Shown here piece after piece: positions 61,708-64,000 of a stretch of DNA of 64,000 nucleotides (its first letter is position 1; each line of letters opens with the position of its first letter). Location: the NCBI GenBank assembly GCA_026724425.1, contig JAIUCV010000011.1, forward strand, positions 7,151,501-7,215,500, written 5' to 3'. The notes below the pieces were generated by a model. The model did not search any database. It worked only from the letters and a program-made list of their open reading frames with translations, and was not told where the DNA came from. The position numbers and the translations under genes were made by a program. Origin of the DNA: Erythrophleum ivorense. Its lineage: Eukaryota > Streptophyta > Magnoliopsida > Fabales > Fabaceae.

Positions 61708-62836
61708 CTAGTGGTGGTAGTATTGCCAAGGATTCCATTGGAAATGATCTAATTGCAGAGCAATGGCTTAAGACACATGGCCCTGGGACCATACACTAAC
61801 ACAAGGATTGAAGGTAACTGTATAACTCATTAGGGAAACTCTGCTCTAAAACATAAATTAGCCAGCTCTTTAGAGTTCAGTGTTCACAAAGATCTACTAC
61901 CGGCTACTGATACTTCATATGTAATATTGAAAGCTATAAATTCCTCAGACTGGTGCATGTTGTGTAAACTACCAAGAATTTGGATTGATGAAATTTTCCA
62001 TTGCTTCTTTCCTTTTATTCTGACAGTTCTTCCCCTATTGGCAACGTTGTGAGAGAAAATTATATTGCCTTTTTTACCACAGAAACTCAAGGTTCTGTGC
62101 TTCATAGAAGTGTAAAACGGATTTTAGTTGAGCTTCCAACTTTATTTACTTTGTTTCTTCCTATTTTATTAATTTGTAAATTCTTTCCCTTTCTCAAGGG
62201 AGATCCTACGTATCTTGTGGTGGAGAAAGACAGAACACTTGCAACATATGGTATTAATGCCTGCACACACCTTGGTGTGTTGTGCCATGGAATGCAGCTG
62301 AGAACAAGTTCATCTGTCCCTGCCCTGGATCTCAGTACAATGACCAAGGAAGAGTTGTGAAAGGACCTGCTTCCTTGGTAAGCAAACCATACGCCTTGTC
62401 TAATCTTTGGTAAAACAATTCTGTACTCCAGAAACCCCCTGCTTTTCAAGCATTTTGCTTTATTCTATTAAGATCACCCAACCTGACATAAGCCTACAGA
62501 AATGAATTTCTTGGCCATCTGATTGTTAAGAACCACTAAGGGCATTCTGTAAAGAACTATATTCATTTGGCTGCTGGTATTTTAATTTATAACCATAGCA
62601 TTTAAACTTGTTATAATTGGCTTCTTTAGAAACCAGGTTGTGTTCAATGTCTTCAATCTTACATTATCTTTACTTCAATTAATTTGCTACTACTCGTACA
62701 GTAATGAATGTTCGATGCTTCTGTTAATGGATAGTCTCTCGCGGTGGCGCATTATGACGTAGATGATGGGAAGGTTGTGTTCGTTCCTTGGGTTAAGACA
62801 GATTTCAGAACAGGTCACGCTCCATGGTGGGTTTAG
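61708..62836 (+). pseudogene. petC: Chloroplast Rieske iron-sulfur protein (PetC) pseudogene with introns
   Basis: PetC is the Rieske subunit of the thylakoid cytochrome b6f complex. Three exon-like blocks with good splice sites remain. 61708-61813 reads SIAKDSIGNDLIAEQWLKTH before a 1-bp loss. 62199-62377 has GDPTYLVVEKDRTLATYGIN, then a lost codon and a 1-bp loss in CTHLGC, then AAENKFICPCPGSQYNDQG. 62735-62836 is intact: SLAVAHYDVDDGKVVFVPWV...TGHAPWWV and stop. The second Rieske box CPCHGS reads CPCPGS, removing a cluster-ligand His. The transit peptide is not found. Retained introns mean it arose by DNA duplication, not retroposition. Minus-strand frames here are shadows. Confidence 0.88.
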
Positions 62837-62839
62837 ACT

Positions 62840-63450
62840 TCTTGAAGAGGCCAAGGCCCCTGCTATCATATATTTAATCTGAAACCATACAATCCGTTTT
62901 ATATTAATGTATGAAAATATTTTATAGTAATATTAAGATTTTTTATATAGAAGCTTTTACAGAAATTCTATGAGGTCTTGGACATTCCACCGTTGTCTTG
63001 TCCATGTCATTTCTCTGTTGATAATGTAATCACTAATAAGATTATAACAATGAAATCTTTCATCTTTTAAGTGTTAGACTGTAACACCCTTATGAATCCA
63101 ATCAAGATATCATGAAAGGTTTTCTCTTTGTCTGTCCTCAATGAGCTCACTTCATGTTAATTAATTGACATTTATTTGAAGAGTAAACTGCAGATTCAAC
63201 TCCCCAGAATGAAAACATAGATATATGGCATAATACAGAAGAATTAGACTAAAAATAGAAACCATGCCAGTATTATATATATTTAACTAAACAATAAATT
63301 CGCCAGACTTCAATGCATACCGCAAAGTAAGTTTGAAAACAAATAGATCGGGAACTTCTTCATCCCTATCCACAAATTCCAAAGGTAAAATTGAGTAAAC
63401 AATGATAATACCTTTAAAAAAAATTGAGTAAACTATGTGACAAACAGCTA
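62840..63450. other. Spacer, no gene seen
   Basis: AT-rich sequence following the PetC pseudogene. No feature recognised. Confidence 0.45.
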
Positions 63451-63453
63451 CTC

Positions 63454-63817
63454 TTACCACTCTTCCATCGAAAAAGAAAAATGCTCATGGCACTCTGTCA
63501 GAGAAGAAAATTCAAGTTTGAAGTTTGAAGGAGGGGTCTGAAAATGCAGAATGTTGCATTTTCTGATTACAGATTCAGCCTCACGTAGGATCAAATAAAC
63601 AAATTCTGGTTCTCCTACAAGTTCCGAGAATCTCTTGTTAGTCCAACCCTTCTCTGAGGTATACCGAGTAAGCTCTGACAACGTTTCTTCTTTCCTTCTT
63701 TCGCATCTTGTTATTGTGGTTAAAATTGGTGCTGTCTTGATTTTTCTTACAAATGGAATCGAACGATCTCGATTTTTGATGAGTTTGAAAAGAATCTAAA
63801 TTTTTTGTTAAAGGGGT
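63454..63817 (-). CDS. Possible last exon of an unrecognised minus-strand gene
   Basis: A clean minus-strand frame follows an acceptor-like AAAAAATTTAG. It reads ILFKLIKNRDRSIPFVRKIK, then TAPILTTITRCERRKEETLS, continues through GWTNKRFSELVGEPEFVYLI and ends HEHFSFSMEEW and stop, about 120 codons. The composition is like a real soluble protein (mixed charged and hydrophobic residues, no low complexity). Farther up, at 63879-63877, an ATG in good context (ACCATGGCC) opens MAAVDSSLQ and stops, so the link to a first exon is unclear. I do not recognise the family. It could also be a chance frame. Confidence 0.35.
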
Positions 63818-64000
63818 GCAATAAGGTTCTGCTAGATTGTTGTAGAACTTTATTGAAGAGAAGAATCCACGGCGGCCATGGTCAACAATAGAACTCCGAC
63901 GCGTCTTGAGGTTTGTAATCAGAATTCAGATATATCATTACTACTTCAGAGTAGAAATATTAAGGTGAATTTTTTTCTCACACACAATGAATGACATTTA
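63818..64000. other. Window end, unassigned
   Basis: Contains the minus-strand ATG at 63877-63879 mentioned with the preceding exon. Nothing else recognised. Confidence 0.4.

Noticed and set aside
62001..62449. Open frames on both strands over the PetC region
   Set aside because: They mix intron with out-of-frame exon; the Rieske protein match fixes the true frame.
1..64000. tRNA or rRNA genes, CRISPR arrays, organelle DNA inserts
   Set aside because: I saw no cloverleaf-type sequence, rRNA text, regular spacer arrays or organelle genes. PetC is nuclear and here has introns.

Overview
The window is nuclear DNA of a eudicot, probably a woody one. It is AT-rich, its genes have GT-AG introns, it carries R2R3-MYB and D-type cyclin genes, and most of it is transposon debris. 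Only two genes look intact: a three-exon R2R3-MYB on the plus strand (11903-13628) and a six-exon CYCD6-like cyclin on the minus strand (41196-42703). Three plant genes survive only as wrecks: two MYB fragments flanking the intact MYB, a G-type-lectin (ZmPK1-like) receptor kinase split by a retrotransposon, and a chloroplast Rieske (PetC) pseudogene near the right end.

Layout. 0-7 kb: LTR debris, namely a stretch of CG-rich palindromes, an old LTR fragment, a 1.7-kb copia-type LTR with a 49-bp tandem repeat, and a decayed Ty3/gypsy gag with its primer-binding site. 7.4-15.5 kb: the MYB cluster (broken exons 1-2, then the intact gene, then a broken exon 3) with a nested MITE at 9.5 kb. 16.5-19.5 kb: a single LTR-retrotransposon insertion reduced to one LTR, a primer-binding site and an inverted copy of part of the LTR, making a near-perfect 443-bp inverted repeat. 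19.6-22.2 kb: a decayed RTE-type LINE. 23.4-27.2 and 32.0-37.3 kb: two diverged copies of a segmental duplication. Their mutually empty sites reveal a hAT-like element and a solo LTR. Between them lies exon-like sequence cut by a 2.5-kb solo LTR of the same family as the 16.5-kb element. 38.6 kb: a snRNA-type promoter motif pair (USE plus TATA). 41.2-42.7 kb: the cyclin. 43-50.8 kb: AT-rich intergenic DNA. 51.3-58.3 kb: the receptor-kinase pseudogene with a decayed Ty1/copia element in it, whose own 5' LTR holds another solo LTR. 61.7-62.8 kb: the PetC pseudogene. 63.4-63.8 kb: a possible last exon of a minus-strand gene.

The genes form no pathway together. The clearest structures are insertion boundaries: six LTR-type insertions and one hAT-like element could be given exact ends and target-site duplications. 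I found no evidence of a new gene system. The best candidate for something unusual is the fold-back LTR derivative at 16.5-19.5 kb, which could yield long double-stranded RNA if transcribed, and which sits about 3 kb from the MYB gene.
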